Shown here: in pieces, positions 26,638-36,353 of the stretch | Layout: every line of letters starts with the position of its first letter | Numbering within the stretch: position 1 is the first letter of the stretch | NCBI GenBank assembly: GCA_025055795.1 | Contig: JANWVV010000009.1 | Location: 1 to 64,000, forward strand | Length of the DNA stretch: 64,000 nucleotides | Reading direction: 5' to 3' | DNA from: Gemmataceae bacterium | GTDB lineage: Bacteria; Planctomycetota; Planctomycetia; Gemmatales; Gemmataceae | Made by a program: the position numbers and the translations under genes | Notes under the pieces: generated by a model | Databases searched by the model: none | Seen by the model: the letters and a program-made list of their open reading frames with translations, nothing else | What the model was told of the DNA's origin: nothing

Positions 26638-27861
26638 TCAGCGTCCGCCGGTGGGGGCTTTGGGTGTTGCGTTAGCGGAGGGGGGTGTACCAGTAGTAGG
26701 GCCGCCGGCAGGGGGAGTGGGGGTGTTGGCCGGAGGACTGTTGGCACCGGCAGGGACGTTGGACGGATTGGAACCGGGCGGCGGATAGATAGTAATTTGG
26801 GCCCGGGGCCGCATTTGCTGGATGACAGCTTCACGCAAGCGCATGGCAAACAGCAGGCGAACGTCTTCCTTGACTTCCTCGAATTTTTTGGGCGTGCCGG
26901 GCTTGCGGGCCGTTACCAGAATCAGGTGGTAGCCCACCTCGGTGGCCACCACGTCGCTCATTTCATACGGCTTGAGGGAGAAAGCCACCTGGGCAAACGG
27001 TTCCACCATGGCCCCGGCCCGGGGGAAAAAATTCAGGTCGCCGCCGTCCTTCTTCGATGGACATTCAGAATATTGCTTAGCATAGGCGGCAAACAATTCC
27101 TCGATCTTGGCCGCCCGGGCCTGCTCTTTAGCTAGAGCGTCCGCTGTGGCAGGTAGCGCGGCCACGGCCTTGGCGGCCTCCTGCTCGATCACCTGCTTGA
27201 TGCCACGCAATCGAGCTGCTGCTTCCTTTTGCTTATTCTCGTCAGCACCCGGATTGATCAGAATGTGGCGGGCGCGGACCATGGTGCCGTCGAATACCTC
27301 GGGATTACTGTCAAATAACTTTTTCAAGGCTTCGTCCGTGCCCTGTTGCATGACGAACTTTTCCCACTTCATCTGGGCCGTGACTTCGGCCCGAAATTCC
27401 TCTTCGGTCAAAAGCAACGCTTCCAACTCCTTGTTGTAATCTTTCTTGGCGGCCGCCAGCTCGTCTTTCAGTTCCTGGATGATCTTGTCCACTTCTTTGG
27501 GATCAACCGTGACTTTGATGGCGGTCAGGTACTGATCAATCAGCACGTTTTCGATGAGGTGGGCCAGGATTTCCTTGCGGGCCAGCTGGTGATGTTCAGG
27601 GGGAAACTGACGCAAGGCGCGATAGACCGCCTTTTCCGGAATGGTTTGACCATTGACTATGGCTGCTGGTCCATTCGGAATGGTCGTTGGTGCTGTGGGC
27701 AGGCTGGCCGCGGCTGGTGAAGTGGTGGCCGGAGCGACTGGTCCGCTGGACGACGCTGCGGGGGAGCTAGGCGTTGCGGGCGGCATCTGCCCGGCAGCGA
27801 TGCTGACCATGGTTCCCCCCAACATCCAGGCTGACAACCCACGCACCCACCACTTGTTCAT
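26638..27861 (-). CDS. Parvulin-type peptidyl-prolyl isomerase (SurA/PrsA-like)
   Basis: The 407-residue exported foldase has a signal peptide (MNKWWVRGLSAWMLGGTMV...IAAGQ) and a Pro/Ala/Thr-rich linker. A SurA-N-like helical region (EKAVYRALRQFPPEHH, IENVLIDQYL) is followed by a rotamase domain with ARHILINPG, KDGGDLNFFPRAGAMVEPF and EVGYHLILV. Within the rotamase domain an insert of about 50 residues rich in Lys/Ala follows the first strand. The C-terminal tail is proline-rich and low-complexity. It probably helps outer-membrane or secreted proteins to fold. I chose ATG 27861 because the 39 codons before it do not resemble a leader. Confidence 0.85.
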   Translation of the reverse strand: MNKWWVRGLSAWMLGGTMVSIAAGQMPPATPSSPAASSSGPVAPATTSPAAASLPTAPTTIPNGPAAIVNGQTIPEKAVYRALRQFPPEHHQLARKEILAHLIENVLIDQYLTAIKVTVDPKEVDKIIQELKDELAAAKKDYNKELEALLLTEEEFRAEVTAQMKWEKFVMQQGTDEALKKLFDSNPEVFDGTMVRARHILINPGADENKQKEAAARLRGIKQVIEQEAAKAVAALPATADALAKEQARAAKIEELFAAYAKQYSECPSKKDGGDLNFFPRAGAMVEPFAQVAFSLKPYEMSDVVATEVGYHLILVTARKPGTPKKFEEVKEDVRLLFAMRLREAVIQQMRPRAQITIYPPPGSNPSNVPAGANSPPANTPTPPAGGPTTGTPPSANATPKAPTGGR

Positions 27862-28434
27862 GGCATTCCCTCGCGCCGTGACCGGTTCTGTAGCCCCCGG
27901 TGGAGCGGTCTCCTCACCGCAGTACCTGGGTGGGGAACTCGTCACCGGTCTATCAATACCTCCGTGACGGCCAGACATACCAGCATCACTTAAGCTGTCA
28001 AGAGCGACTCCGTCTTTGGGTTCCCGATTCTGGGGCCAGACCTTTACGAGGATTGGCCCGGACTTGTTTGCACTCTGTGCATTTCTGGTTCGTTGTCAAG
28101 TTTCACCGACCGCCTGCTGGAGCTGAAGTGTCGGGGGGTATAGGATTGCGTGGGACCAATGCCAACGTGACAACGGGACCCGGCGGATCAGCTTTTAGCT
28201 CCTTACTGCCGGTGAAGCCTGTCCGCATCGACCTGCCACACCACAAGGTGGGCTCGACTGACCAGGTGAAGGGCTGCAAACTAAAACTGAAGAGAGGCGA
28301 AAACATCTCATTTCACCCTCAGGTCGGTTGCTGGCAATAATTTCCCGTTGGCGGAGCGGCGGTGATTCGTCCTTTCTACGAGGTCCGGGAGCCCGCAACG
28401 GCTTTCCCCAGGGAGCGCAAAGCACAACAAAGCC
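27862..28434. other. 573-bp divergent intergenic region
   Basis: Lies between the foldase gene (minus) and the HtrA-like gene (plus), so it probably contains both promoters. I could not assign a convincing -35/-10 pair and see no gene. Confidence 0.3.
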
Positions 28435-30294
28435 ATGACACGACTGGCAGTTTGCACAAAGCTTAAGCGTGGCAAAGCGCAATGGATTGGGTGGGCGGCC
28501 ATAGCTCTGACTGGAGGAATCTGCGGAGCCATTGGGCTGAGCTCACCAAACAGTTGGGCCACGGAAGTCGACCAAATAGTGCTTCAAGCCCAAGCAGAAC
28601 GGATCGCGGTGATCCGGAAGGTGGCCCCGGCCGTGGTGGCGGTATGCCGGCAGGGGGGCCAAGGGGTTGGTTCCGGCGTGCTTATCTCGCCGGAGGGGTA
28701 TGCCCTGACCAATTTCCACGTGGTCCAACCGACCGGTCCGATCCTGCAAGCCGGCCTGCCCGATGGCGTCCTTTACGATGCCGTGGTGGTGGGAATTGAT
28801 CGCGTCGGCGACGTCGCCTTGATCAAACTGCTCCCCAAACAGGAGGGTAAGCCGTTCCCCTACGTCCCGATGGGCGATAGCGACAAGGTACGCATCGGCG
28901 ATTGGTCGTTGGCTATGGGCAATCCTTTTTCGTTGGCCCTCGATTTCACCCCGACCGTCACCTATGGCATTGTTAGTGGCACCAATCGGTATCAGCCGCC
29001 CGAAGGCCGCGGACTGCTTGAATACACCGACTGCATCCAGATTGAAACTTCGATCAACCCCGGCAATTCGGGGGGGCCGCTGTTCAACATGCAGGGGGAA
29101 TTGATTGGGATCAACGGTCGCGGCTCGTTTGAAAAACGGGGCCGGGTCAATTCCGGGGTGGGCTACGCCATCTCTATCAACCAGATCAAGAATTTCCTGG
29201 GCCACCTCCACGCTGGGCTGGACGTGGACCACGCCACGCTCGGAGCTATCGTGCAAACAGCCGGTGACGATGCTCCTTTGTCACAGATGGTGATCGGCCA
29301 GATTCTGGAAGAATCGGACGCCTACCGGCGGGGTTTGCGCCCCGGCGACCAGTTGGTCTCCTTTGCCGGTCGCGTCATCACCAGTACTAACCAGTACAAA
29401 AACATTCTGGGCATCTTCCCCAAGGAATGGCGGGTGCCCATTGTGGTGCGGCGCAACAACGAACGCATGGAGATGCTCGTGCGACTGATGGGTAGTCTGC
29501 CGCAATCGAAGGAAGGGGGACAGGTCAAGCAACCGGAATCGGGCAAGCCTCCGGTGCCCGTGCCGGTACCAGCCAAAGAACCCAAAAGCATGCCTGCCAG
29601 CCCGGCTGCCCAGTTCTACAAGCCCAAGGCAGGATACGCCAACTGGTATTTCAATGAACTGGAACGCGATAAACTCCTGACAGCTTTCCGCCAGCATGGC
29701 GACTTTGCCGCCCTGGCTGGGAACTGGACCTTGCAGGGCACCTACCAACGCGGCGAACAGAAAGGTCCATTCCGTTGCGACCTGCTTGTCCAGGGCGAAG
29801 AACCGCTCGTGAAAATGGTGCTTAATGCCAGCTACGAGCTGGCACCACTGAAAACGTCAGATCCCGCCCTGCTCCGCGAGCCGATCGGCAGTGGTGGCCT
29901 GATGCTGGCCCTGTATCACTACCAGCGGTTGCTGACCATCGGTCCTAAAGGATTTGAAGGCGAATGTAGCCACGCCGGTCACGAACCGTGTTACCCCTTC
30001 CCCCTGGACGGTTCAGTACCCGCTTCGCTGGCGGAGCTGCGGGTTGATTGTGCCGTACTCCGGACCAAGCACGGGGCCACCGAATGCAAATGGTACTTCA
30101 ATCGCAAGGATAATCGTCTGCTTGCCTTTGAAGTCTACGTAACCCGCGACCAGGATCCGTGTGAGGTGTATTGTCACGATTACAAGGCGGTGGACGGCCG
30201 CTGGCTTCCACACCGCCTGGAAGTCCGCCACGGCGACCGTCGCTATGCCGTGATTAGCATCGAGCAATATCAGTTCCACAAAGATAAACCGTAG
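28435..30294 (+). CDS. HtrA/DegP-like trypsin-fold serine protease with PDZ domain
   Basis: The 619-residue exported protein has an N-terminal signal or anchor (IGWAAIALTGGICGAIGL). It also has an intact S1C protease domain with His95 in LTNFHVV, Asp126 in GDVALIKL and Ser212 in NPGNSGGPL. A PDZ domain (about 265-345, ESDAYRRGLRPGDQLVSF) follows, then a Pro/Lys linker and an unknown C-terminal domain of about 240 residues. Such proteins degrade or refold damaged envelope proteins. It heads a same-strand run of three homologues; the next two lack catalytic residues, so this one is probably the active member. Spacing to the next gene is 116 bp. Confidence 0.87.
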   Translation: MTRLAVCTKLKRGKAQWIGWAAIALTGGICGAIGLSSPNSWATEVDQIVLQAQAERIAVIRKVAPAVVAVCRQGGQGVGSGVLISPEGYALTNFHVVQPTGPILQAGLPDGVLYDAVVVGIDRVGDVALIKLLPKQEGKPFPYVPMGDSDKVRIGDWSLAMGNPFSLALDFTPTVTYGIVSGTNRYQPPEGRGLLEYTDCIQIETSINPGNSGGPLFNMQGELIGINGRGSFEKRGRVNSGVGYAISINQIKNFLGHLHAGLDVDHATLGAIVQTAGDDAPLSQMVIGQILEESDAYRRGLRPGDQLVSFAGRVITSTNQYKNILGIFPKEWRVPIVVRRNNERMEMLVRLMGSLPQSKEGGQVKQPESGKPPVPVPVPAKEPKSMPASPAAQFYKPKAGYANWYFNELERDKLLTAFRQHGDFAALAGNWTLQGTYQRGEQKGPFRCDLLVQGEEPLVKMVLNASYELAPLKTSDPALLREPIGSGGLMLALYHYQRLLTIGPKGFEGECSHAGHEPCYPFPLDGSVPASLAELRVDCAVLRTKHGATECKWYFNRKDNRLLAFEVYVTRDQDPCEVYCHDYKAVDGRWLPHRLEVRHGDRRYAVISIEQYQFHKDKP

Positions 30295-30410
30295 CAAGTG
30301 CCGGAGCACCGTGCCCCGGGCAATGGAATTCCCAATAATCGATAGATGTTGCTAACCTTTGGGGCCATGGTGACAGGGTGACATTCGGGTATCTTGAGCA
30401 TTGGCGAACC

Positions 30411-31640
30411 ATGAAAGGCACACCGATCAGTAGATGGCTGCTGGGGAGCGGTTTGGGGGTGGTCCTGCTGGGAGTGGGTGGAGTGCTGTCCGCGTCGGCG
30501 GCTGACCCATTCCATGAGGTGGCCGAAAAGGCCAACCGCAAGCTGGTCAAGATCTTCGGCGCCGGCGGCTTTTCTCGCCTCAACAACTTCGGAACAGGGA
30601 TTATCGTCAGCCCGGAGGGACACATCCTGACGGTGGCCAGCCAGCTCCTGGATACGCCTGACCTGGTGGTCCATTTGTACGACGGGCAACGTTTACGGGC
30701 CCAGGTGCTGGTGATCGAGCCGGAGCTGGACGCCGCGTTGCTGAAGATCCGAGTAGAGGGAAAACGCCCCGACGAGCCGGCTGGCCTGGAGCTGGATTAT
30801 TTCGACATAGAAGCGGCTGCCCAGCGTCCCCGTGCGGAAGTAGGTGACTGGGTCCTGGCTCTGAGTAACACCTTCGAGATTGCCCTGCGGGACGAACCGC
30901 TCAGTCTGCAGCGTGGTGTGGTCATGGCCTACACGAAAATGGCCGGTCGCCGCGGCATCTTTGAGTTCCCCTATACCGGGGAGGTGTACATTGTCGACGC
31001 CATTACCAACAATCCGGGAGCGGCGGGCGGTGCCTTGCTGGATCGCAAAGGAAACTTGTTGGGCATCATCGGACGTGAATTGCGAAATACGCTCAGCGAT
31101 ACCTGGATGAATTATGCTATTCCGGTCCAGGCTGCTGTGGAGATCAAAGTTCGCGAACCAGTCAAGGACAAAGAGGGGCGGGTCAGCGAGCAGGAACGGA
31201 CCGTACACATTTCCCTGGTCGAGTTTGTGAAGAAAGGGGTGCGTGGGGAATACAAGCCGGTTTCGCGTCCGCAGACGGTAGTGGGGGAAGGGGGCTGGCA
31301 TGGGATCATTTTTGTACCCAACGTCCTGGAACGGACGCCAGCCTACGTGGAAGATGTGGTGCCGGGTTCCCCAGCCGCTAAGGCGGGCCTGCGTCCAGAC
31401 GATCTGATCAGCTTCGTTGATGGCGAACCGATCGTCAGCATCAAGGCATTCCAGGATTGGATCCGGAAAAATACCCGGCCGGGCATGACCATCCGTCTGG
31501 AGGTACGTCGGGGCGAGGCCTTGCAGACGGTGGAGCTGACCTTGGCGTCGCCTCCACCCCGGCCGCAGCCGCCGCGACCGACCCCAGCGCCACCCAAAGC
31601 GGCAGATGCGAAGACGGAAACGCCGGCCCCCAAAAAGTAA
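30411..31640 (+). CDS. HtrA-like pseudoprotease with PDZ domain
   Basis: The 409-residue exported protein has a signal peptide (SRWLLGSGLGVVLLGVGGVLSAS), a trypsin-fold region and a C-terminal PDZ domain (YVEDVVPGSPAAKAGLRPDDLISF). In the His position the family ILTNAHVV reads ILTVASQL, and the Ser motif GNSGGPL reads PGAAGGALL. The Asp (DAALLKI) remains. With His and Ser lost it cannot be a serine protease and is more likely a substrate-binding or regulatory partner. The tail is rich in Pro/Ala/Lys. ATG 30411 directly precedes the signal peptide. It sits between the active protease and a second degenerate homologue in the same orientation. Confidence 0.82.
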   Translation: MKGTPISRWLLGSGLGVVLLGVGGVLSASAADPFHEVAEKANRKLVKIFGAGGFSRLNNFGTGIIVSPEGHILTVASQLLDTPDLVVHLYDGQRLRAQVLVIEPELDAALLKIRVEGKRPDEPAGLELDYFDIEAAAQRPRAEVGDWVLALSNTFEIALRDEPLSLQRGVVMAYTKMAGRRGIFEFPYTGEVYIVDAITNNPGAAGGALLDRKGNLLGIIGRELRNTLSDTWMNYAIPVQAAVEIKVREPVKDKEGRVSEQERTVHISLVEFVKKGVRGEYKPVSRPQTVVGEGGWHGIIFVPNVLERTPAYVEDVVPGSPAAKAGLRPDDLISFVDGEPIVSIKAFQDWIRKNTRPGMTIRLEVRRGEALQTVELTLASPPPRPQPPRPTPAPPKAADAKTETPAPKK

Positions 31641-31706
31641 CCTTGCTGGTACCGGTTCCAGTAACCGCCAACCGTTCTGTCAGAGGTGATGGTAAGGTAT
31701 CGATCC

Positions 31707-34196
31707 ATGACGATAGCACGATTGTCACAGCGGGTAGTTGGACTGGTTCTGCTGGCCGGTTGGATGGTGGGATGGCCCGCCCAGGGGTGGTGCCAGGCGC
31801 CGACAGCCCGACCCGACGTGAATGAGGCCACCGAACGGGCCTTGAAGGCCGCTGCTAGTCGTGTGGCTCCATGTGTGGTGCGCATCGATACGGTCGGCGG
31901 TGCGGAAGTCATCCCGGGCGGTGGTAAAGGTCTGCCCGGCAAAGGGGCCGGCCCCCTCATCCGTAAGGGCACCGGACCCACAACCGGCCTGATCGTTTCA
32001 AACGATGGCTACGTTATCACCAGCTCTTTCAACTTCGCCCATAAGCCCACCGATATCTACGTCACCGTGCCAGGTCACCCCACCCCGCTGGTGGCTAAGG
32101 TGGTGGCCCACGACCAGACCCGCATGCTCACCCTGCTGAAGGTCAATGCCAGCGGTCTACCCACCGCTGTGCCCGTACCCAAAGCGGAAATGCAAGTTGG
32201 ACAGTGGGCAATTGCCCTGGGCCGGACGTCCGACCCGGACGTCCGGCATCCGCCGTCGATGAGCATTGGCATCGTCAGTGCTCTGAACCGGATCTACGGC
32301 AAGGCGATTCAGACCGATGCCAAGACTTCGCCGGTGAACTACGGCGGCCCCCTGGTGGCCGTCGATGGTCGCGTCTTGGGCATTATTGTGCCGATGTCGA
32401 CCCGCGGCGACGATGAAACGGCTGGTGTGGAATGGTACGACTCCGGCATCGGCTTTGCTGTGCCGCTGGAAGACATCTTGCGGGTGTTGCCCCGTCTGCA
32501 ACAGGGACGCGATCTGCGTCGCGGCCTTTTGGGGATCACGCCGCAGGGGACCGACTTGTATACGGCTCCGCCGGTCGTTGGTTCCATCCTTCCCGATTCC
32601 GCAGCCGCACGCGTGGGCTTGCAGGTGGGCGATGTCATTCTCGAGATCAACGGCAAGCCCGTGCCTCATTATTCGGCGTTGCAGCACCTGCTTGGCCCCC
32701 TCTACGAAGGGGACATCATCCGGCTGAAGGTCCGACGGGGTGATCAGGAACTGACCTTTCCGCAGGTCACTCTGTTGGGGCCCAGCGCCGCCTTTGTCAT
32801 GCCTTTTCTGGGGATTCTGCCTCTACGCGACGACCCAGGCCCGGGCGTCGTTGTACGCTACGTGTACCCGAATAGTCCTGCCGCGGCGGCCGGCGTGCAA
32901 CCGGGTGATCGTATCCTCAAATGCGGTCCTAGCACGGCCAAAGTGCTGCCGACCGTTACCAACCCGGCTGCATTGCACGCCCTGCTGCGACGCCTGACAC
33001 CCGGTACGGAAATCACTCTGGAGGTCCAACGGCCAGATGCGGAAAAAGCAGACACCGCTACTGGTCCGCCTCCAGCGGGCAAAGAGCCAACGGCGGACGA
33101 CTCCAGGCCATCTGCTCCGCCGGTGGTCAAAGACACTACCAAAGGTGGGACCGAAAAAGGCAAAACCACCCTGTTAACCTTCAAGGTAAAACTGGCCGCT
33201 ATGCCCGATGTGCTGCCGGAGCGACTGCCGTTGCCTTCCTCAGCGGGTCGAGCTTTGGAAAAGCCGAAGGCGGCTCCGCCTCCCCTTCCGCTACCGCCAA
33301 GGGGGCCGAAAGGACCCAAAGAGTCTCCGTCACCGGCTCCTCCACCCCGTAGCGGCACAGCGGCCCCTGCCGCACTCCCCTCACAGTCGTCCAGCGGAGT
33401 GGAACCGATCACTGCCAGGCTGAGTGCGGCTCCTTACACCAGCGGCACCGCGTCCTCGCTGTTCCGCGCCAGCAGTCATCAATCCCCTACGGCTCAGCCA
33501 GCCCGATCGTCAGAAAAACAAGTCAAGGCGGACGAGCCACCTGCCGACAAACCGGCCAAACCGAAGGTGGAAACCGGTCTGTTGCAACGCCTCAACGAAG
33601 CGCTGGGACGGGAATACTGGCTGTACGTGCCCGATAACTACGATCCCAACGTATCCCATGGCTTGATCGTCTGGTTCCACGATCGCACAGGGACAAAAGA
33701 TGGCGAACGGATCAGTGCTTTGTTCCAGGAGTTCTGCGCCGAGCACCATTTCCTGGTGATGGGGCCAAAGTCTGCCAGCCGGGACGGCGCCTGGCTCCCC
33801 AGCGAAATGGACCTGGTTCTGCAGGACGTGCGTGCTGTGCTCAATCAGTATACGATTGATCGCAACCGTATCGTGGCCCATGGGATGGGTCAGGGTGGAC
33901 AAATGGCCTTCTACGTCGGTTTTAACGCCCGGGATCTATTCCGTGGAGTGGCGGCTGTGGCCGCTCCGCTGGGCACCAACCCCAAGGACAATCTGCCCGA
34001 TCAGCCTTTGGCTTTCTTCATCGCAGCGGGTGACAAAGATCCCGCCTTGGCCGAAATCCAGGAAAGTGTGCAACTGCTACGCGAGCGTCGCTTTCCGCTC
34101 ATCTATCGCGAAATGAAAAACCGCGGCAAAGAGTATCTCGATGCCGATACCTTCCGCGATTTACTGTTTTGGCTCGATTCGCTCGATCGCTTATGA
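31707..34196 (+). CDS. Degenerate HtrA-like/two-PDZ protein fused to an esterase-like domain
   Basis: The 829-residue exported protein is modular: signal peptide, trypsin-fold region (about 30-245), two PDZ domains (VGSILPDSAAARVGLQVGD and VVRYVYPNSPAAAAGVQPGD), a long Pro/Ala/Lys linker, and a C-terminal alpha/beta-hydrolase region from about 610. All three protease residues appear lost: the His region is ITSSFNF, the Asp region RMLTLLKV and the Ser region SPVNYGGPLV. In the hydrolase part the nucleophile elbow G-x-S-x-G-G reads HGMGQGG, so that serine is missing too. It therefore looks like a binding or scaffold protein. ATG 31707 was chosen; ATG 31689 is possible. Confidence 0.75.
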   Translation: MTIARLSQRVVGLVLLAGWMVGWPAQGWCQAPTARPDVNEATERALKAAASRVAPCVVRIDTVGGAEVIPGGGKGLPGKGAGPLIRKGTGPTTGLIVSNDGYVITSSFNFAHKPTDIYVTVPGHPTPLVAKVVAHDQTRMLTLLKVNASGLPTAVPVPKAEMQVGQWAIALGRTSDPDVRHPPSMSIGIVSALNRIYGKAIQTDAKTSPVNYGGPLVAVDGRVLGIIVPMSTRGDDETAGVEWYDSGIGFAVPLEDILRVLPRLQQGRDLRRGLLGITPQGTDLYTAPPVVGSILPDSAAARVGLQVGDVILEINGKPVPHYSALQHLLGPLYEGDIIRLKVRRGDQELTFPQVTLLGPSAAFVMPFLGILPLRDDPGPGVVVRYVYPNSPAAAAGVQPGDRILKCGPSTAKVLPTVTNPAALHALLRRLTPGTEITLEVQRPDAEKADTATGPPPAGKEPTADDSRPSAPPVVKDTTKGGTEKGKTTLLTFKVKLAAMPDVLPERLPLPSSAGRALEKPKAAPPPLPLPPRGPKGPKESPSPAPPPRSGTAAPAALPSQSSSGVEPITARLSAAPYTSGTASSLFRASSHQSPTAQPARSSEKQVKADEPPADKPAKPKVETGLLQRLNEALGREYWLYVPDNYDPNVSHGLIVWFHDRTGTKDGERISALFQEFCAEHHFLVMGPKSASRDGAWLPSEMDLVLQDVRAVLNQYTIDRNRIVAHGMGQGGQMAFYVGFNARDLFRGVAAVAAPLGTNPKDNLPDQPLAFFIAAGDKDPALAEIQESVQLLRERRFPLIYREMKNRGKEYLDADTFRDLLFWLDSLDRL

Positions 34197-34437
34197 TCCG
34201 TCCCCCTCTGATGATGGAAAACAGAACGTAACGCCGGAGAGTGGAAGGGATCAGCTCGGGAACAAGCCATACGCAGCAGTGTCCGGGCTCAGGAGAGGTG
34301 CAGGATTTTGCCCCGGTTTCGGCTGAGGGGAACTCGGCCAGTACCCTTTGAGGCAGAAGATACTTCTTCAGAGCCGAGCAGGCAACGGAATACTTGGGCA
34401 GGTCTAGCAGGAGCTGGCAGGTCGCGTCCCCTCGTGA

Positions 34438-36189
34438 TTAGTCCTGGAAGTCCTTGGCAAAAGCGACGGCATTCAGTTCGCTGCCGGTGGCTTGTTTGGT
34501 CAGTGCGTTCCAGGGGAGAGTGCGGCCGGGGGCAATTATCTTTTCTTTCATGAATGCACCGACCTGTTTGTCGCCGACATAGACCACTTCCGCGGGGTGG
34601 GCACGGAACAGTTCACGGGCCAAGGTATGGTGCACCTGCGAGGCGAACAGTTGCCCCATCATGTAGTTGTGGTAGTAGACCGGAGCCGAGCAGATGTGGA
34701 TTTTGCTGGCATAGTCCGGGGCATTGCGTCCGGGTGGCCGGCGGACCTGCTGGTACTGTTCGACCAGGTCCCACCAGAGTTTGTTCAAGTCCTGTTGCGG
34801 GTTTTCATACATGCTTTTTTCGAAGCGGAGCATCACCTGGCACCAGCGGCTGAAAATAAGCAAGCCATTGCGTTGCACTTTAGCGGCGGCAGTGGCGAAG
34901 GCCGCCGGATCCCGCAGTTTGACTCCCATCTTTTCCAGCCAGGCGCGGGATTTGGATAGCCGTTCCATTTGCATGGCCACCCCTTCCGTGGTCAGGATGT
35001 GGGCGGCATCACGCAGGACGTAGGGGACCGTAGCGGGTATGTACAGACTCGAATAGACGGCGTGCCCCAGTTCATGGAGCATGGTGCCCATCCATAATTC
35101 GTTGGGAACGATGTTGGCCAGCACACGGACGTCCCCTTCCCGGTCGATGTCGATGCAGAAGGCGTGGGGGCTTTTGCCTTTCTTTTCGTACAGGTCGCTG
35201 TTGGCCAGTACCCGGTCGACCGGCAGGCCGATGCCCGCGTAGAAGTCGCGGCACAGTTGCAGGATGTCCACCTTGCGGTACGGTTCGTCCAGGTCGGCGT
35301 CGAAAACAGCGGGCGACTCCTGGAAAAACGGATCGTGATAGTGCCAGGGCATCAGTTCCTTGGGACTGATGTTACAGGCCTGGGCCAGGCGGGCATCAAT
35401 CTCGGCCTTGGCTTGTTGGAACGGTGGGCGCGTCAGTTCGTCCAGTTCGTCGAACAGCTTGAGGATCTGGGCGCTGTCCTGCTCGTTGAGATAGAGCATC
35501 AGGGCATGGAAGTTGGCAAAGCCGAGTTGACGGGCGGCCTGGTTACGCAACTGGACTAGTTCGGCCAGGTCGGCCGCTACGACCGACCCGACCCCCTTGC
35601 TGGCTTCCCATACCTTACGCCGTTCTTGCGAGTTTTTTGATTCCTTGAGCACAGCACGCACACGGCTATCGGTCCATTCCTGACCGTCCACCTTGGGCCG
35701 GTACACGTTGAAGGCCTGTTCCACCGCGTTGGCCTTGGCCGTAATTTTGCGCAGTAGTTCGGGCGGCACCTGCTTTTCCAGATACTGCAGATACAGCAAT
35801 TGGATCTGCCGGGCGATGCTAGCATTGCCGAGCCGGCCGGCGTCTGCTGCTGCCTTCAACTGCTTGAGCTGGGCGAAAGGCTGCGGGTCTGACAGGATCG
35901 CGTCGATTTTGTTCTGCAATTCCTCTTTACGTTTGAAGTCTTCATCTTTGCCGCTGATATTGGCCTGCCACCAGGCACGATTGGCGGCAACTTCCAGCGG
36001 TCGCACCTTCCGTTCGTGCTCGGCAATGAACTGCTGGGCAGCCGCTTGGGGATCTTCTTGGAAGGCGTGCAACCACTCGGCTGTCAGAACGCTACTCACT
36101 GTTGCTCCTCCCCATGCCAGAAAGCGGCGGCGATCGATACCTTGGTAACTGGTTGCGGAAGGTACGCCGGTCTGGCCGTGCTCCCTCAT
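34438..36189 (-). CDS. M2-family peptidyl-dipeptidase (ACE-like), Tat-exported
   Basis: The 583-residue zinc metallopeptidase resembles angiotensin-converting enzyme. It has the HELGH zinc motif in MLHELGHAVYSS, a downstream Glu in TTEGVAMQ, and the helical scaffold seen in bacterial M2 enzymes. ACE proteins usually have HEMGH; Leu is a conservative variant. The N-terminus carries a twin-arginine signal (DRRRFLAWGGATVSS), so it is exported folded. Such enzymes remove C-terminal dipeptides, probably in peptide scavenging. ATG 36189 is supported by GGGAGGAAG a few bases upstream; an ATG at 36207 is also in frame. Confidence 0.82.
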   Translation of the reverse strand: MREHGQTGVPSATSYQGIDRRRFLAWGGATVSSVLTAEWLHAFQEDPQAAAQQFIAEHERKVRPLEVAANRAWWQANISGKDEDFKRKEELQNKIDAILSDPQPFAQLKQLKAAADAGRLGNASIARQIQLLYLQYLEKQVPPELLRKITAKANAVEQAFNVYRPKVDGQEWTDSRVRAVLKESKNSQERRKVWEASKGVGSVVAADLAELVQLRNQAARQLGFANFHALMLYLNEQDSAQILKLFDELDELTRPPFQQAKAEIDARLAQACNISPKELMPWHYHDPFFQESPAVFDADLDEPYRKVDILQLCRDFYAGIGLPVDRVLANSDLYEKKGKSPHAFCIDIDREGDVRVLANIVPNELWMGTMLHELGHAVYSSLYIPATVPYVLRDAAHILTTEGVAMQMERLSKSRAWLEKMGVKLRDPAAFATAAAKVQRNGLLIFSRWCQVMLRFEKSMYENPQQDLNKLWWDLVEQYQQVRRPPGRNAPDYASKIHICSAPVYYHNYMMGQLFASQVHHTLARELFRAHPAEVVYVGDKQVGAFMKEKIIAPGRTLPWNALTKQATGSELNAVAFAKDFQD

Positions 36190-36353
36190 GGAATCTTCCT
36201 CCCTCATTTGTCTCGTTGGTCGGCGAACGCCCAGCTGCCGCAGCGGCATTTTCCCGGTGTTTGGTTGGCAGGTTCTTGTCCGCCCGACGCTACCACTGCC
36301 CCCGGTCACAACGGCTGAGACAGCGTGGGTCGATGGTGGATCGACCGTTGACC

